Assembly (NCBI GenBank): GCA_012519455.1 | Contig: JAAYQE010000114.1 | Coordinates: forward strand, 1 to 36,748 | Source of the DNA: Syntrophomonadaceae bacterium | GTDB taxonomy: Bacteria > Bacillota > Ch66 > Ch109 | Length of the DNA stretch: 36,748 nucleotides | Direction: 5' to 3' | Part shown: one piece after another, positions 1 through 9,200 of the stretch | Layout: each line of letters opens with the position of its first letter | Numbering within the stretch: position 1 is the first letter of the stretch | The notes under the pieces: generated by a model | Databases searched by the model: none | What the model saw: the letters and a program-made list of their open reading frames with translations, nothing else | What the model was told of the DNA's origin: nothing | Position numbers and translations under genes: made by a program

Positions 1-57
1 ACACTTAAATGACAACTACCTTAAGTCTTTTTAGTCATTTTTGCGAGGTGAATCGCC

Positions 58-594
58 ATTTTAGCAAGTTATCCAATCATCATTACTTATCTTTTCATCT
101 TTATAGCTCGGGTAACGGATATGTCTTTAGACGTAATCCGTATCTTAATGCTCATGCGTGGCCGGAAACTTGCTGCCGCCCTAATTGGTTTTGTTGAAGT
201 TTTTATCTTTATTTTAGCCCTTGGACAAGTACTTCAGGGAGGACTTAACGATATTTTTAAAGTAATTGCCTACGCAGGGGGATTTGCCGTGGGTAATTAC
301 GTAGGCAGTATTCTAGAAGAAAAAATGGCCATCGGGCACCTATCTTTAACCATGTATCCTACGGAAGATTATTTGCAAGAATTTATGGATCGATTTAGGG
401 AGGCTGGTTTTGGGGTAACCTGTATTCACGGACAGGGTCGTAGTGGAGAACGTACTTTTCTTTCGGTCCTCTTAACCCGAAAAGATCTGTACCGGGCTCT
501 TAATCTAATCAAAGAAATCGATCCCCAAACCTTTTACCACGTTTCCGATACCCGGCATATAAAGGGAGGCGTTTTTCCCCGTAAAAGTAAGTAA
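58..594 (+). CDS. DUF2179/DUF5698 (UPF0316, YebE-like) membrane protein, probable ATT start
   Basis: UPF0316-type protein of unknown function: hydrophobic N-terminal half and a soluble C-terminal DUF2179 domain. The first ATG in frame is at 121, but the 21 codons before it read IARVTDMSLDVIRILMLMRG, the conserved family N-terminus including the first membrane segment. The reading frame stays open back to a TGA at 49-51. A Shine-Dalgarno GAGGTG at 45-50 lies 7 nt before ATT at 58, so I place the start at this rare ATT codon (178 aa, near the usual family length of about 170-185). ATG 121 would remove part of the membrane domain. The frame-1 extension is seen directly; use of ATT is inferred. 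Two or three membrane helices lie within residues 5-75. The gene ends just before a bidirectional terminator shared with the convergent acyl-CoA ligase. Confidence 0.8.
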   Translation: MLASYPIIITYLFIFIARVTDMSLDVIRILMLMRGRKLAAALIGFVEVFIFILALGQVLQGGLNDIFKVIAYAGGFAVGNYVGSILEEKMAIGHLSLTMYPTEDYLQEFMDRFREAGFGVTCIHGQGRSGERTFLSVLLTRKDLYRALNLIKEIDPQTFYHVSDTRHIKGGVFPRKSK

Positions 595-620
595 GCGTAA
601 TCGAATGGATTTTTAACTAG

Positions 621-648
621 AAAGATAAGGGCCTTCGCCCTTATCTTT
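621..648. terminator. Bidirectional intrinsic terminator between convergent genes
   Basis: Perfect 12-bp inverted repeat (621-632 with 637-648), stem AAAGATAAGGGC, loop CTTC, with A/T-rich ends giving short U tracts on both strands. It lies between the plus-strand DUF2179 gene and the end of the minus-strand ligase gene. Confidence 0.85.
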
Positions 649-2207
649 TAAAACGCTTCTCGTTTTCTACAATATTTCTCGCGCAACTTTGGTTTTTCAA
701 TCTTACCGGTCGGATTGCGCGGAACCCGGTCAAAGAAAACCTGCCGCGGCCGTTTATACCGTGGTAAAGCCTCGCAATATTCAAGCATCATGGCCTCGGT
801 AATCTCTTTTTGGAGCCGGGTCTCTACAATCGCTACTGGGATTTCTCCCAGACGTCGATCTGGCATCCCAATTACGGCGGCATCTTTAACCGCCTCATGA
901 GCACGAAGATAATCTTCAATTTCTACCGGAAAGATATTCTCTCCTCCGGAAATGACTACGTCCTTCTTACGGTCCACCAAGTAAATAAATCCGTCCTCAT
1001 CCTTCCGGGCCATATCCCCCGTATACAACCAACCTTTTTTTAGTACGCTACGCGTAGCTTCCGGGTTTTTATAATAGCCTTTCATTACTCCCGGGCCTCG
1101 GATAATCAATTCCCCTACTTTACCGTTGGGTACTGGTTGATTGTTATCATCTACAATCATGGCCTCCCAATTAAACCCAGGCCTGCCGATTGCCCCCACC
1201 TTATGTATGTTTTCTAGACCTAGATGAACACAACCTGGCCCCGTAGACTCACTCAAACCGTAATTAGTATCATACAAATGATGCGGGAAGTATTTCTTCC
1301 AGCGCTGCACCAAACTCGGAGGGACCGGCTGGGCCCCAATATGCATCAATCTCCACTGCTCCAGGTTATAGTCCGCAAGGTTTACTTCCCCACTTTCAAT
1401 CGCATCTAGGATATCCTGAGCCCATGGAACCAGCAACCATACAATCGTGGCTCTTTCTTCAGATACTGACTCCAGAATCCACCGAGGGCTTACGCCACGC
1501 AAGATAACCGCCTTAGAGCCGACAATTAAACTACCAAACCAATGCATTTTAGCCCCGGTGTGGTATAGTGGCGGAAGGCAAAGAAAATTGTCTTCGTGGT
1601 TCTGCAAGTGATGCCGATTTTCGGTTATACAAGCGGATACCAGGTTAGTATGCGTAAGAATGATTGGTTTCGGACTACCCGTAGTACCAGAACTAAAATA
1701 AAGGGCTGCATCTTCACAATCTTTAAGATTGATTCCTGGGTCTTCAGTCGAAAACTTAGCCAAAAATTCTGTATATATTTCTACTTTATCGGGACAGCCC
1801 TCGCCTACAAAAATATAGGTCTCCACACTAGGAAGTAGCGTCCGGATTTCCTCAATTCGATCCCGAAACTCAGGTCCATAAACGAGCACTTTGGCTTCTA
1901 CACTATCTATGCATTTTCTGATTTCCTCAGCCGTAAAACGAAAGTTTAACGGTACCGCCAGAGCCCCAGTCTTTAAAATCCCAAAATACACCGGTAACCA
2001 TTCCAGGCAATTCATTAAAAGAATTACTGCTCTCTCTCCCTTTTTAACCCCACGTGCCAACAACGCATTCGCCATTTGGTTGGCCTGATTTTCAAAGTCC
2101 CGCCAGGTAATTTCTCTGCGGCCTTCTACGGCTGGCTCACGCTCAATTAAAGCGATTTCATTGGGGTATACCCGCGCATTGCGGGATAACATTTCCGTTA
2201 TGGGCAT
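648..2207 (-). CDS. AMP-forming acyl-CoA synthetase (fatty-acid--CoA ligase family)
   Basis: 519-aa member of the ANL superfamily that activates a carboxylic acid to its CoA thioester through an acyl-adenylate. Visible motifs: P-loop SSGTTGSPK at 172-180, A5 motif YGLSES at 316-321, WLYTGD ending at D398, hinge DRKKD at 412-416 followed by SGGENIFPVEIE, and the A10 lysine in NPTGKIEK (K502). Length and domain order are complete. The substrate cannot be read from sequence; short/medium-chain or branched acids are plausible because a beta-oxidation-type operon lies about 9 kb away on the same strand. The start is ATG at 2207 with a GGGGG-type Shine-Dalgarno about 12 nt upstream. It is a single gene ending in a shared terminator. 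Confidence 0.9.
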   Translation of the reverse strand: MPITEMLSRNARVYPNEIALIEREPAVEGRREITWRDFENQANQMANALLARGVKKGERAVILLMNCLEWLPVYFGILKTGALAVPLNFRFTAEEIRKCIDSVEAKVLVYGPEFRDRIEEIRTLLPSVETYIFVGEGCPDKVEIYTEFLAKFSTEDPGINLKDCEDAALYFSSGTTGSPKPIILTHTNLVSACITENRHHLQNHEDNFLCLPPLYHTGAKMHWFGSLIVGSKAVILRGVSPRWILESVSEERATIVWLLVPWAQDILDAIESGEVNLADYNLEQWRLMHIGAQPVPPSLVQRWKKYFPHHLYDTNYGLSESTGPGCVHLGLENIHKVGAIGRPGFNWEAMIVDDNNQPVPNGKVGELIIRGPGVMKGYYKNPEATRSVLKKGWLYTGDMARKDEDGFIYLVDRKKDVVISGGENIFPVEIEDYLRAHEAVKDAAVIGMPDRRLGEIPVAIVETRLQKEITEAMMLEYCEALPRYKRPRQVFFDRVPRNPTGKIEKPKLREKYCRKREAF

Positions 2208-2342
2208 AAAAAAAGATAACCCCCTGTCACAATCGACTTTCTTTAAACCTTTAATATAATAATTGATCTTTTATATCGATAAAACCCACGTTCAATTATT
2301 TTTCTACATAATGTCCTGTTTTCCTGCCTACATTTAATGAAT

Positions 2343-2364
2343 ATTATACCTGATTCACCGAATC
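2343..2364 (-). promoter_or_regulatory. Possible promoter/operator for the acyl-CoA ligase
   Basis: On the minus strand a perfect TATAAT (2348 to 2343) is followed upstream by the small palindrome GATTC-N3-GAATC (2352-2364), which lies in what would be the spacer. No good -35 hexamer is visible, so an activator- or repressor-controlled promoter is possible. The rest of the 200-bp gap shows no other clear signal. Confidence 0.25.
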
Positions 2365-2409
2365 TTTGTTGCTAAAAAAATTATCGTGGCCGGTCTAGAT
2401 TCGGATACC

Positions 2410-3861
2410 TTATAGAATCGGGGATAAAAGACGAAAAAAACCCTCCTTTATACGGTTAGACAAAGGTCGATAAGCATAAGTCTCCCCAGTGATTTCTACA
2501 CAATAATCAAGGTCGCGTAGGAACTGTTCTTCTAGTTGACCGCTGACTTTTTGATCATAAATAAACGCATTTATTTCAAAATTAAGGTTAAAACTCCTAA
2601 TATCAAAATTAGCGGTCCCCACCGAACTGGCAAAACCATCCGTTAAAATGAACTTGCTATGCAGAAAACCCCGTTTATACATATAACAGCGTACTCCGGC
2701 TTCTAGTAGTTCTCCTAGATAGGAAAGAGAAGCCCAGTAGACATAGAAGTGATCCGGTTTGTATGGGATAACAATTCGTACGTCCACTCCGGACAGGGCC
2801 GCGATTTTTAAGGCATCCAGCAGACTACTATCAGGAATAAAATAAGGCGTCTGAATGTAGATGTTGTGACGGGCTTTATCGATAAGTTTAAGATAGCCAT
2901 ATTTAATAGCGGCATATTTCAAGTCCGGCCCACTGAATACGATTTGTACGGCGGTGGACCCTTCTTCTCGGCGCATAGGGAAATACTTATCTTTTTCCGG
3001 CAAGGAAGCTTGAGTGGCAAAACGCCAATCCAGTAAAAATCTTAATTGTAAAGTGTCAATCGCACTGCCTCTAATCTTTACATGCGTATCCCGCCAAAAG
3101 CCAAACCGGCGAGAAAGCCCCCGGTATTCATCGCCAATATTAAATCCCCCTACGTAAGCCTCCTGGCCATCAATAATACAAATTTTACGATGGTTACGAA
3201 AGTTTATTCTAAAGTTCAAATAGGGTAAAAATGGAGGGAAAAAAACCGCAGTTTGTCCCCCGGCCTGTTGAAGTTGCTTAAAAAATCGGCGGGGTAACCT
3301 TATACAACCCATCCCATCATAGAGTAATTTTACGTCTACTCCTTGCTTTGCTTTTTCCGTCAGAACCTCCATCATAAGCTGACCCAAAGAATCATTGCGA
3401 ATTATGAAATATTCCATATGGATAAAGTCCTTAGCCTCTTTCAGGCTGACCAACATTTGTTCAAATAAGTCGGGACCATTGTCAAAAACCTCCACCTTAT
3501 TGTCCTGGGTTAAAAGGGAATAGCTGTTGAGCAGATGCATGTGAATAAGGTCCTGGTAATCACCGGTACGGGGATCATTGAACTCTAGCCGATTTTCATG
3601 CAGACAGACATCTTGTCGAGCCAGTAAGGGAAGAATCCTCTGCTCCTCTTCTTCTTTAAGATGAAAACGCCTTTCACGGCGTAAATTTTGTCCCAAAAAA
3701 ATATAGAGTAAAAAACCTAGTACCGGCATGAAGACTAACAGGAGAATCCAGGTCAAGGTAGCGGTTGGATTACGTCGTTCAAAAACTACTACCACCAGAA
3801 CCAAAATCAGGTTAAAGAGAAATATAATTTCCCCTAATTTCCATATAACTTCTGTATTCAA
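2410..3861 (-). CDS. cls: Cardiolipin synthase (phospholipase D family)
   Basis: 483-aa membrane enzyme that condenses two phosphatidylglycerol molecules to cardiolipin and glycerol. Two N-terminal transmembrane segments (about 9-27 and 36-56) are followed by a basic stretch. Two HKD motifs are intact: H224-x-K226-x4-D231 followed by GGFNIGDEY, and H401-x-K403-x4-D408 followed by GTANFDIRS. The length is typical of Firmicute ClsA-type enzymes (about 480-510). It stands alone; an ATG start at 3861 is preceded by an AGGGGG-like site. The 255-bp divergent gap to the radical SAM gene (3862-4116) is AT-rich and must hold promoters for both genes, but I cannot place them with confidence. Confidence 0.93.
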   Translation of the reverse strand: MNTEVIWKLGEIIFLFNLILVLVVVVFERRNPTATLTWILLLVFMPVLGFLLYIFLGQNLRRERRFHLKEEEEQRILPLLARQDVCLHENRLEFNDPRTGDYQDLIHMHLLNSYSLLTQDNKVEVFDNGPDLFEQMLVSLKEAKDFIHMEYFIIRNDSLGQLMMEVLTEKAKQGVDVKLLYDGMGCIRLPRRFFKQLQQAGGQTAVFFPPFLPYLNFRINFRNHRKICIIDGQEAYVGGFNIGDEYRGLSRRFGFWRDTHVKIRGSAIDTLQLRFLLDWRFATQASLPEKDKYFPMRREEGSTAVQIVFSGPDLKYAAIKYGYLKLIDKARHNIYIQTPYFIPDSSLLDALKIAALSGVDVRIVIPYKPDHFYVYWASLSYLGELLEAGVRCYMYKRGFLHSKFILTDGFASSVGTANFDIRSFNLNFEINAFIYDQKVSGQLEEQFLRDLDYCVEITGETYAYRPLSNRIKEGFFRLLSPIL

Positions 3862-4116
3862 TGTAATCCCCCTATAACGTCGTAGTCAACCTAAATATTA
3901 CCTTCTACAGGTTAGAATAAACATAATTTTATTTCCACATACGTCCATATAATACCTTCTAAACACTTCGTTACCAGGAGATTTAGGTATCCCTTGGTCA
4001 AAACCTGTAAAAATAGCAATAATATATATAATACTACTTTTATAAAGGCCTTAAATAGGCTGTTAATAAAATTACCTAGGACGGTTACTCAATGACCGCA
4101 ATTAAGGAGATACAAT

Positions 4117-5013
4117 ATGAACTACCTAACCTTACATCGTACTGGTGACTTAGGTCACCAGGTTACTCAATTAAAGGAACTTCTTAACCCATGTACTTTG
4201 TGTCCCCGTGAATGCGGCGCCAATCGTCTTAATGGCGAACGGGGGGCATGTGGCGCCGGCAAGGAAGCCGAAATATCTGGTTACGGACCCCATTTCGGCG
4301 AAGAAGCTCCACTCGTTGGTAGAGGAGGGTCCGGCACAATATTCTTCGCCTTCTGCAGTCTTCGCTGTGTCTTTTGCCAGAACTACGAAATCAGCCGGGG
4401 CATGGACAAGTACGAAATAACATCAGAAGAACTAGCTCACATCATGCTTAGACTGCAGCAGCAGGGTTGTGCGAACATCAACCTGGTCACTCCAACCCAT
4501 TATGTGCCCCAGATACTGGAAGCATTGCAGGTGGCCTGCGACCTGGGGTTACACTTACCCTTGGTCTATAACTGCAGCGGCTACGAGAAGCTGGATCTAC
4601 TACGCCAGTTGGAAGGGAGCATTGATATCTATCTGCCGGACATCAAATATGCTGACGCTAAAATTGCTCGCAAGTACTCTCGAATTAGCGATTACCCCCG
4701 TACCGCCCAAGCGGCTCTAAAAGAAATGCATCGCCAAGTAGGAGATCTAGTTCTTGACCAGAACGGAGTAGCTAAACGAGGCCTGCTGATTCGTCACCTG
4801 GTTATGCCCGAAGGCCTGGCCGGCACCGCCAGTCTGATGCGTTTTATTGCCGAGGAAATCTCCCTTACTAGCTGGATCAACATTATGCAACAGTATCACC
4901 CTACTTACCTGGCCTACCGATACCCGGAAATATCCCGGCGAATAACGACCAAAGAATTCAAAGACGCTCGAGAAGTAGCCCGAAAAGCCAGTGCAAAATT
5001 CCATCTGTTGTAG
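4117..5013 (+). CDS. Radical SAM protein of the PflX (COG1313) group
   Basis: 298-aa radical SAM protein. The 4Fe-4S/SAM motif is C80-SLR-C84-VF-C87 (CxxxCxxC), and an N-terminal cysteine cluster (C26, C29, C33, C45 in CTLCPRECG and GACGAG) may bind a second metal centre. The family is usually annotated as putative pyruvate formate-lyase activating enzyme, but no glycyl-radical enzyme is near and the real substrate of PflX proteins is not settled, so I give no symbol. A Shine-Dalgarno AAGGAGA lies 6-7 nt before ATG 4117. An alpha/beta hydrolase follows 72 bp downstream on the same strand and is probably cotranscribed. Confidence 0.85.
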   Translation: MNYLTLHRTGDLGHQVTQLKELLNPCTLCPRECGANRLNGERGACGAGKEAEISGYGPHFGEEAPLVGRGGSGTIFFAFCSLRCVFCQNYEISRGMDKYEITSEELAHIMLRLQQQGCANINLVTPTHYVPQILEALQVACDLGLHLPLVYNCSGYEKLDLLRQLEGSIDIYLPDIKYADAKIARKYSRISDYPRTAQAALKEMHRQVGDLVLDQNGVAKRGLLIRHLVMPEGLAGTASLMRFIAEEISLTSWINIMQQYHPTYLAYRYPEISRRITTKEFKDAREVARKASAKFHLL

Positions 5014-5027
5014 TAAGGGAGATGAAC

Positions 5028-5081
5028 ATGTTAAAATGTGGATACAGAAGTTTCTTCATAGTATTGAGATACAGGAGGTAA
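5028..5081 (+). CDS. Candidate 17-codon leader ORF before the hydrolase
   Basis: ATG at 5028 preceded by AAGGGAG, 17 codons (MLKCGYRSFFIVLRYRR), stop TAA at 5079-5081 lying across the Shine-Dalgarno AGGAGGT of the hydrolase gene (ATG 5086). This arrangement could couple translation. It may also be chance: it is short and has no recognisable relative. Nothing beyond position and signal supports it. Confidence 0.22.
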   Translation: MLKCGYRSFFIVLRYRR

Positions 5082-5085
5082 AACG

Positions 5086-5883
5086 ATGATAATTAGGCCC
5101 GAGTACGTCAAGTTGGACCAGCAACCCCGGTTGGCTGATTATCTGTTATTTCCCCGTACGGATCATACCCCGCCCCCACCGGGAGCCTTTGATCGGTTAA
5201 TACCCATAAAAACTGAAAAAGGATTGGAGATTCAGGTGGCTTGCCGCTTTTTCCCTGACCAGGCAAATTGGCCCTGGATTCTCTATTTTCATGGTAATGG
5301 AGAAGTTGCCGCTGATTATAACTACTTCTACCGGAGTTACCACGCCCGTAAGATTAACCTAGTGGTAGCTGACTACCGGGGTTATGGGATGAGCAGCGGT
5401 CAGACTACCTTTCAATCCCTGGCCCAGGATGCACATGACGTATACCGGACCGTACGAGAGGAATTAGTGCAGCGTAATTATTCTTCAGCCTTATGGGTGA
5501 TGGGGCGCTCTTTAGGCAGCATGCCCGCCCTGGAACTAGCGTTTCACTATCCGAAAGAACTTAGGGGACTCATTATTGAAAGCGGGTTCGCCAGCGTAAC
5601 TCGCCTAGCCCGGCAATGGGGGCTCCCTGTCGACTTGTCAGCTCTACTGCCCCTGGAAGAGCAGTGCCTAGACATGATACGCGCCATTACCCTGCCGGCT
5701 CTGGTGATGCATGGGGAACTAGATCATCTAGTTTTCCCTGAGGAGGGTCGTCTAGTCTATGACACCTTGGGCAGTAGTAAAAAACGCTTACTTCTTCTTT
5801 CCGGGGCTAATCATAACGATATTATGCTGGTTAATCCGGAACTGTATTTTAAGGCCCTTGAGGAATTCGTACAGCGTACTTAA
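5086..5883 (+). CDS. Alpha/beta hydrolase (BAAT/YjfP-like serine hydrolase)
   Basis: 265-aa cytoplasmic hydrolase with a complete catalytic triad: nucleophile elbow G140-RSLG (Ser142), acid Asp213 in HGELDHLVFP, and His243 in GANHND. The oxyanion region is HGNGE at 69-73. No signal peptide or cap insertion is evident. The substrate is unknown: an ester, thioester or amide. A strong AGGAGGT lies 6 nt upstream of the ATG. It probably shares a transcript with the radical SAM gene; no biochemical link between them is evident. Confidence 0.85.
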   Translation: MIIRPEYVKLDQQPRLADYLLFPRTDHTPPPPGAFDRLIPIKTEKGLEIQVACRFFPDQANWPWILYFHGNGEVAADYNYFYRSYHARKINLVVADYRGYGMSSGQTTFQSLAQDAHDVYRTVREELVQRNYSSALWVMGRSLGSMPALELAFHYPKELRGLIIESGFASVTRLARQWGLPVDLSALLPLEEQCLDMIRAITLPALVMHGELDHLVFPEEGRLVYDTLGSSKKRLLLLSGANHNDIMLVNPELYFKALEEFVQRT

Positions 5884-5947
5884 CCGGACCGATTCATTCT
5901 ATTACGTAATACGTGATAAATTTCTAAAAAAATCTATTTTAAACCCC

Positions 5948-5976
5948 TTTACACATGAACGATAGCCTACTATAAT
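5948..5976 (+). promoter_or_regulatory. Near-consensus housekeeping promoter for the downstream RNA
   Basis: TTTACA (5948-5953), a 17-bp spacer, then a perfect TATAAT (5971-5976). The predicted transcription start is at about 5982-5984, exactly at the left arm of the closing stem of the RNA described next. This is the best sigma-A-type promoter in the window. Confidence 0.85.
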
Positions 5977-5983
5977 AAGGTTA

Positions 5984-6213
5984 GGGGAACGCCAATACCA
6001 GTAGTTTTTTGAGACTTAGGTTTATGGATTTCGGTTTTACTTCCGCGATAGGCTGTTTGTCGGGTTTAGGTTGAAGGAAGTTTACTCTCGAAAGTACGAA
6101 TGGAAAGTGGGTTCCCAACTTTACGATTGCTAAATAATATTACAAGTGTTTTTCGGGTAACGACGTTGCTTGGCGTTCCCCGCAAGTAAACCCAGGGATA
6201 AAACCCTGGGTTT
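5984..6213 (+). ncRNA. Structured non-coding RNA of about 200 nt (class unassigned; 6S-like or raiA-like size)
   Basis: The 355-bp gap between the hydrolase and sbcC holds no convincing ORF but has all the parts of an RNA gene: a strong promoter, a perfect 11-bp closing stem GGGGAACGCCA (5984-5994) with its complement at 6171-6181, and an intrinsic terminator just after. The enclosed 176 nt contain local helices, for example TACC 5996-5999 with GGTA 6156-6159, an ACTTCC...GGAAGT pairing, and hairpins around CTCGAAAG and GTGGGTTCCCAAC. A 198-nt RNA closed by its own ends is what 6S RNA and raiA-motif RNAs look like in Firmicutes, but I cannot match either consensus by eye. It lacks the SRP GGAA-loop helix and is too short for tmRNA or RNase P RNA. 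Confidence 0.7.
6188..6213. terminator. Intrinsic terminator after the structured RNA (also closes sbcC)
   Basis: 10-bp stem AAACCCAGGG (6188-6197) with its complement (6204-6213), loop ATAAAA, followed on the plus strand by TTTTTAATTTT. On the minus strand it lies 25 bp past the sbcC stop and can serve both directions. Confidence 0.88.
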
Positions 6214-6238
6214 TTAATTTTAATTTAAAATTCACACC

Positions 6239-9200
6239 TTAAATCCGCTGGCAACCGGGGCCACTGATAATGCTCCGACCGCTGGTTTCGGGGATAACCT
6301 GTATCTGGGTACTGATCCGTTCCTTGAGGGCCGCCACATGGGAAATCACGCCGATGAGTTTTCCATCCTGTTGTAGTCCTGCTAGGGTGTCTAAGGCCGT
6401 ATCCAGCGCATCTTCGTCGAGAGTTCCGAAACCCTCGTCTAAGAAAAGGGAATCCACGCGAACGTTTCGACTGGCCATTTGTGACAGTCCGAGAGCCAGG
6501 GCTAAGCTAACAATAAAACTTTCCCCTCCGGACAGGTTCTTAGTGGAACGGATCTCTCCTGCCTGGTAATTGTCAATAACGTTTAGATCCAGGGGCTGGG
6601 TATGGTCACGTAACAGTAGATACCGATCGGTCATTTTTTGTAGCCGACGATTAGCGTGGGCGACCATCATCTCAAAAGTCAAGCCTTGGGCGAAATTCCG
6701 GTACTTCTTCCCATCCGCGGAACCGATAAGTTCATGTAACATATCCCAGCGGGTACACTCTTTTTTCTGTAGCTCGATATCAGCCAGACGTTGCTGCTGT
6801 TTAATCCGCAGGTCTTCATTGTTATCCAGGTCTCGTTTGATCGCGCCTATTTCCTGCTGTGTTTCTTTCAAACTAGATTCATAGGCCGCTAATTTCTGCT
6901 GTACGGTATCGTAAGGCTCATCCGTAATCGCCTTCTTGCGCTCTGCCTGCAGGGTTGTGTGCTTGTCCTGGCGCCGGGTTTGAAGCTCGGTTTTTTCCTG
7001 GTTTAGGGCGTTAACCTTTTCCGTCAGCTGATCTCGTTCTTCTTCAGCTAGACAGGACGTACAGTATGCGTCCTCATCCTCGAAACCGGCCCGCTTTAGA
7101 TGAGCCGTTAATTCCTGTTCGGCCCGAGACAAGACCTCGGTCCGGCGCTGTATAGAATCGTTCAGGGAATCGATTCGGACCTTTATATAATTCACTTCCC
7201 GCTCAATTTTATCATGGTCCATCTGGGCTTGCTCCAGCTCCTTCTCGGCTCTTTCCACCTCATCCGCGCGCTGCTTTTCCTCTATGTCCGGGTTTTTATC
7301 CCCGTAGAGAACGAAGCGTTCTCGGCGCAGGACCTCAAGTTGGCTTCGCCATTCAGCTTGTTCCTGTTGTCTGGCCTCCAGCTCCTCGTCTAGTTTATCC
7401 CGTAACACGCGTTGTTTCTCCAACTCAAGCTTGAGGTCCGTGATATTTTTTTCATGATCACTTTTCTCGATTAGTTTTGTTTGCCACTGACCGCAGCGTT
7501 GGGTAAAATGCCCTAGCAAGCTATTTAGTTTCTCGGGTAGATCATTAATTCCATATATGGCAACTTCTTTAAGGACTTCCCGACGTGCATCAGCGAACTG
7601 TTCTTTTAGGGCTGCGTACTCCTTATCTAACCGATCATAATCACGTTCAGCAAATTCGCGTTTATGCTCCGCATTCTGTAAGGCCTTATCCGCCTCAGCA
7701 TAGGCTTTACGGGCTTTCTCCAACGCTTGTAAAAGTACTTTCTCTTTTTTCGCCTTCTGTTCAACTTCCATGATATGACTAGCGCCTTCTATGATTCTGC
7801 TTTGTACAATAGCCTTTTCATTGGCTACCTTAGCTAAGCGCTCGCCCGGGCTAGCCGTAATTTGTAACTTAAGCCATACCTCGGCGCTGCGTTTCTCTTC
7901 GGCCTCCAACAAAGCTTTCTGCTTTTCAACGTCTTCACCATTCTGCTCGAGATCCCTGGTCGTTGTCGCCTCATGGATCTTCAGCTTAGCCAGCAACTCC
8001 GATATATCCTTTAATTCTTTTTTCGCACTTTGCAGTGCAGCTTCGGCTTCGTCTAAAACTGGAAGATTCCCCTTGGCGTACGGGTGCTCGATGGCGCCAC
8101 ACAGGGGGCACGGCTGGCCGTCTTCCAAACGCGCTCGTTCTGCCTCCAGGTCCCGAATGCGGTTCAGCAATGCCACCCGGGTTTCTAGATGTTCGACTTC
8201 ACGTTCCTGGTCGGTCTTCCTTTCGGTGTAAAAATTAATTTCGCCGACCAAACGCAACTGTTCCTTAACTAATGCATGCCTACGCGTTTTCAGCTCATCC
8301 AGGTTTTGCCTAGTCACGTGGATCCGCTCCAGCGTTTGTTCGGTTACTTCCAGCAAGCCTTTACGCTCCTTCAAAGCATCTAGCTGGTCACGCCAAGCGC
8401 TCAATTCCTGTCCCTTGAGTAAATCCATAATCTCCATATCTAAGTGCTGATATTCCTGCTCTAATTGGGTCAGTTCAGCCTGGGACTTTTTGTAGGCCAA
8501 GGTCAATTCTGCACTAGCGGCAGTGGACAAAGTCTTGATTCTAGAGGCGTCAGCTAACTTCTTATCTGCTGCAGTACATTGGGTATCAAGAGAATGCAGC
8601 GTGTCAAACATTTTGTTTAGCACCTTGAGATTAGTGACCAACCCGGCATCGACCGCATTTTGCCCCAAGTACAACTCGACTTCGCTCAATGCAGCTTGCG
8701 CTGCTTTTAGCGCTTCCTCCCTTTCCCCGATATGTTTGCAGCATTCCTGGTGCTGATGCTTGAGCAACTCAATAAGTTCCGCCAATTTTTCAATTCGCTG
8801 AAGTTTATCGGCTATGCGGAAATCTATTTCCCGGACTTGTTTAATCGTTTCCGCTTCAAGATTCTGCGTAACCCGAGCTTGTTTCTGTTGATCCACCGCA
8901 GTCTGCCAAGTTTGGAGCGCCTCGGCTTGAGCAGTTTCCCAACCAGGAAGGTGCTTACGGGCTTTGACTAACTCCTCCCTCTCTTGATTCTGCTGATTAC
9001 GTAACTCCGAAACCCGTATGTAATCACCTTCCACTACTATCGCTTTACGAGCCCGGTTCAATCGCTCCAAATCTGGCTGAAACGCTTCTTGCCGTTCCTC
9101 GAAGTGCTGCCACTGCTCCTCCAGAACCGCTATTTCTTTTTCCAGTGCCGTAATCCCCTCCAACCAGCCCCGTGCCTTTCGCAGCCACTCGCATTGTTTT

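Noticed and set aside
9-197. 62-codon plus-strand ORF at the left edge
   Set aside because: It overlaps the real UPF0316 frame, has no family features, and its frame conflicts with the conserved N-terminus read from 58.
5984-6181. SRP RNA, tmRNA or RNase P RNA
   Set aside because: No GGAA-capped SRP helix 8, no tRNA-like end or tag frame, and the length is too short for tmRNA or RNase P RNA.
7791-8231. 146-codon plus-strand ORF opposite sbcC
   Set aside because: A low-complexity Ser/Ala-rich frame that mirrors the Glu/Lys/Leu-rich coiled coil of SbcC; a shadow, not a gene.
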